From Pseudomonas huaxiensis (GTDB lineage Bacteria > Pseudomonadota > Gammaproteobacteria > Pseudomonadales > Pseudomonadaceae), in the NCBI RefSeq assembly GCF_003231275.1, contig NZ_QKVL01000019.1, positions 57,186-121,185 of the forward strand: a DNA stretch of 64,000 bases. The letters are read 5' to 3'. The notes under the pieces are model-generated. The model was not told where the DNA came from. It worked only from the letters and a program-made list of their open reading frames with translations, and did not search any database. The first letter of the stretch is position 1, and each line of letters opens with the position of its first letter. This document shows, piece after piece, positions 62,980-64,000 of the stretch. A program made the position numbers and the translations under genes.

Positions 62980-63468
62980 TTATCCACAGGCCCTTCCACA
63001 TAGATTGGGGGCAACTGTATAAATTCGTGGAATAACGTTAGCCAAGTAATCCACAGCCCTGAGCACGTTTTTTCTGCAAATACGCTGGAAACGAGTCTGC
63101 CGGCCCTTTCAGTGAAAAATCGGGTAATGGCGCAAAGCCTGTAACGACGCCGGCCCCGCCACTCTTTCCAAGGCTTTCCCACAGACTTATCCACAGGCAA
63201 AACTTGCTGTTTAAAACAGCGTCATGACTACAAGCCATAACTTGACAAACGGTTCTACCACTAATCCAAAAGTTATTGATCAAAATTTGATCGCCACCCT
63301 GAAAGCCTTTAGATACGTGGCTTGCAGACACATACCACCATGTTACCCACAGTCACCTCCACATGAACCGTGGACAACTTCAAGCGCATTGAAAACAACT
63401 GCTTACAACGACTTTCTGCCGTGTCACACGCAAGGCCGGCGCTATCTTTTCCACAATCCTGTGGACAA
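62980..63468. other. Cluster of DnaA-box-like sites in a gene-free region
   Basis: The 709-base gap 62826-63534 has no convincing gene. It carries two exact DnaA boxes (TTATCCACA at 62980-62988 and 63187-63195) and TTTTCCACA at 63447-63455, which also fits the TTWTNCACA consensus. One-mismatch sites are TAATCCACA 63047-63055, TTTCCCACA 63175-63183, TTACCCACA 63343-63351 and TTGTCCACA on the minus strand 63460-63468. Between them, 63200-63300 is AT-rich and includes TTGATCAAAATTTGATC. This looks origin-like, but oriC in Pseudomonas lies beside dnaA, which is not here. A DnaA-titration or regulatory site is one reading. Confidence 0.6.
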
Positions 63469-63479
63469 CCCCGTGGATG

Positions 63480-63516
63480 AAAAAACGCCGCTTGCCCGTC
63501 AGGGCGAAGCGGCGTT
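63480..63516 (-). terminator. Intrinsic terminator of the last minus-strand gene
   Basis: On the minus strand AACGCCGCTTCGCCC pairs with GGGCAAGCGGCGTT (one bulge) and is followed by TTTT. It lies 18 bases after the stop of the gene ending at 63535. Confidence 0.85.
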
Positions 63517-63534
63517 CGCAAACCAGCAGTGTGG

Positions 63535-63864
63535 TCATTGCACCTTGCGATTGGTGTCCTCAAGGCGGCGTTGCAACTCGCCAATCTGCCGGGTCTGTTC
63601 ATCGACGAGGCGGCGCAGTTCCAAGAGGTCGCTGGCGTTCTGGTTGAGGGTGTCGCGCATCTTCTTCAGCTCGGCCACGCTGACCCCGGAGTCGTGCAGG
63701 GTGTGGCTCATGCCGGATTCCCGGTGGATGGCCGCGAGGTTGTCCGAGGACGCGGCGGAGGAGTCGATCTGGACCTTGGCCGCCTCCTCGGCCTGCACCG
63801 ACAGGCTGCCGAACAGCAGGCTGCAGGCGAGGATTGCGGGGGTGAACAGGAAGCGGGTTGGCAT
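63535..63864 (-). CDS. Small exported coiled-coil protein, unknown function
   Basis: A 109-residue protein. Signal peptide MPTRFLFTPAILACSLLFGS, cleaved near VQAEE, followed by a predicted coiled coil (VAELKKMRDTLNQNASDLLE and LRRLVDEQTRQIGELQRRLE). No Cys in the mature part and no known domain recognised. The ATG at 63864 has AAGGAG at seven bases; a GTG just before it would add one residue. A terminator follows, and the DnaA-box cluster lies beyond it. Confidence 0.78.
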   Translation of the reverse strand: MPTRFLFTPAILACSLLFGSLSVQAEEAAKVQIDSSAASSDNLAAIHRESGMSHTLHDSGVSVAELKKMRDTLNQNASDLLELRRLVDEQTRQIGELQRRLEDTNRKVQ

Positions 63865-63949
63865 CACGGGGCTCCTTGTGCGGGGTCGGACGGTATAACC
63901 GGTACGACTCTGCGGGTTTCCAGTGAGTTCCCGTGGAAGGGGGAGCGCT

Positions 63950-63999
63950 TCGCGAGCAAGCTCGCTCCTACAGACAGTGGAGCGGGCTTGCTCGCGGTG
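63950..63999. repeat. REP pair at the right edge
   Basis: TCGCGAGCAAGCTCGCTCCT at 63950 and a degenerate inverse GGAGCGGGCTTGCTCGCGGTG at 63979 form a REP pair at the right end of the window. Confidence 0.75.
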
Positions 64000-64000
64000 T

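Noticed and set aside
61902..63035. A 377-residue plus-strand frame across the SDR gene and its flanks
   Set aside because: It is antisense to a clear SDR, begins inside REP-related sequence and shows no domain.
62928..63200. A 90-residue minus-strand frame in the DnaA-box region
   Set aside because: Its ends are translations of the DnaA boxes (VDK), it has no ribosome site and its composition is Arg/Trp-rich without any family pattern.

Overview
The window is GC-rich chromosomal DNA from a Pseudomonas, most likely of the P. fluorescens group. The assignment rests on RetS, a GcbA-type diguanylate cyclase, a CtpL-type chemoreceptor, OprC, OsmE and two families of short palindromic (REP/REPIN) elements with the TAGGAGCGAGCTTGCTCGCG and GTGGGAGCTGGCTTGCCAGC cores. 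The gene order speA-sui1-nudix-DUF2333-gcbA-ctpL-dsbD-aroQ-accB-accC-prmA-dusB-fis-purH-purD-retS-marC, then the urea transporter, osmE and a bacterioferritin-like gene, follows the P. aeruginosa PA4839 to PA4880 order as I remember it. Several accessory blocks are inserted.

Layout. 1-2864 (minus): the 5' part of speA, a SUI1/YciH protein, a NUDIX hydrolase and a DUF2333 protein. 3146-11467 (plus): c-di-GMP synthase, chemoreceptor, DsbD, then aroQ-accB-accC (shikimate step and acetyl-CoA carboxylase). 11537-15484 (minus): a 1315-residue toxin-like protein whose last ~150 residues look like a CheD-type glutamine deamidase; it lies between accC and prmA. 15668-26207 (plus): prmA, a DUF3426 protein, dusB-fis, purH, purD, retS and marC. 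26217-28250 (minus): three unrecognised genes that appear to share an N-terminal module. 28346-35863: divergent cobalamin operons, cobG-cobH-cobI-cobJ (minus) and cobL-cbiD-cobK (plus). 35949-37277: nfeD and a frameshifted SPFH/stomatin gene. 37410-42348: a copper block (DUF2946, PCu(A)C chaperone, DUF2946, OprC, PepSY protein). 42561-43967: cycA. 44280-49848: urtABCDE urea transporter, with no urease genes beside it. 49881-58955: GNAT acetyltransferase, cbpM-cbpA facing an Hsp70-like gene, AI-2E family permease, psiF, a lipase without signal peptide, osmE, a ferritin-like gene and an AsmA protein. 59299-59775: a small exported protein made of seven 16-residue repeats. 59909-62825: DesT/FabR-like regulator, AGE-family epimerase and an SDR. 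62826-63534: a gene-free stretch rich in DnaA-box-like sequences. 63535-63864: a small exported coiled-coil protein.

The main candidates for new biology are the CheD-like toxin, the three-gene module at 26.2-28.3 kb, the tandem-repeat exported protein at 59.3 kb and the DnaA-box cluster at 63 kb. All identifications come from reading the sequence and remembered family patterns; no database search was run.
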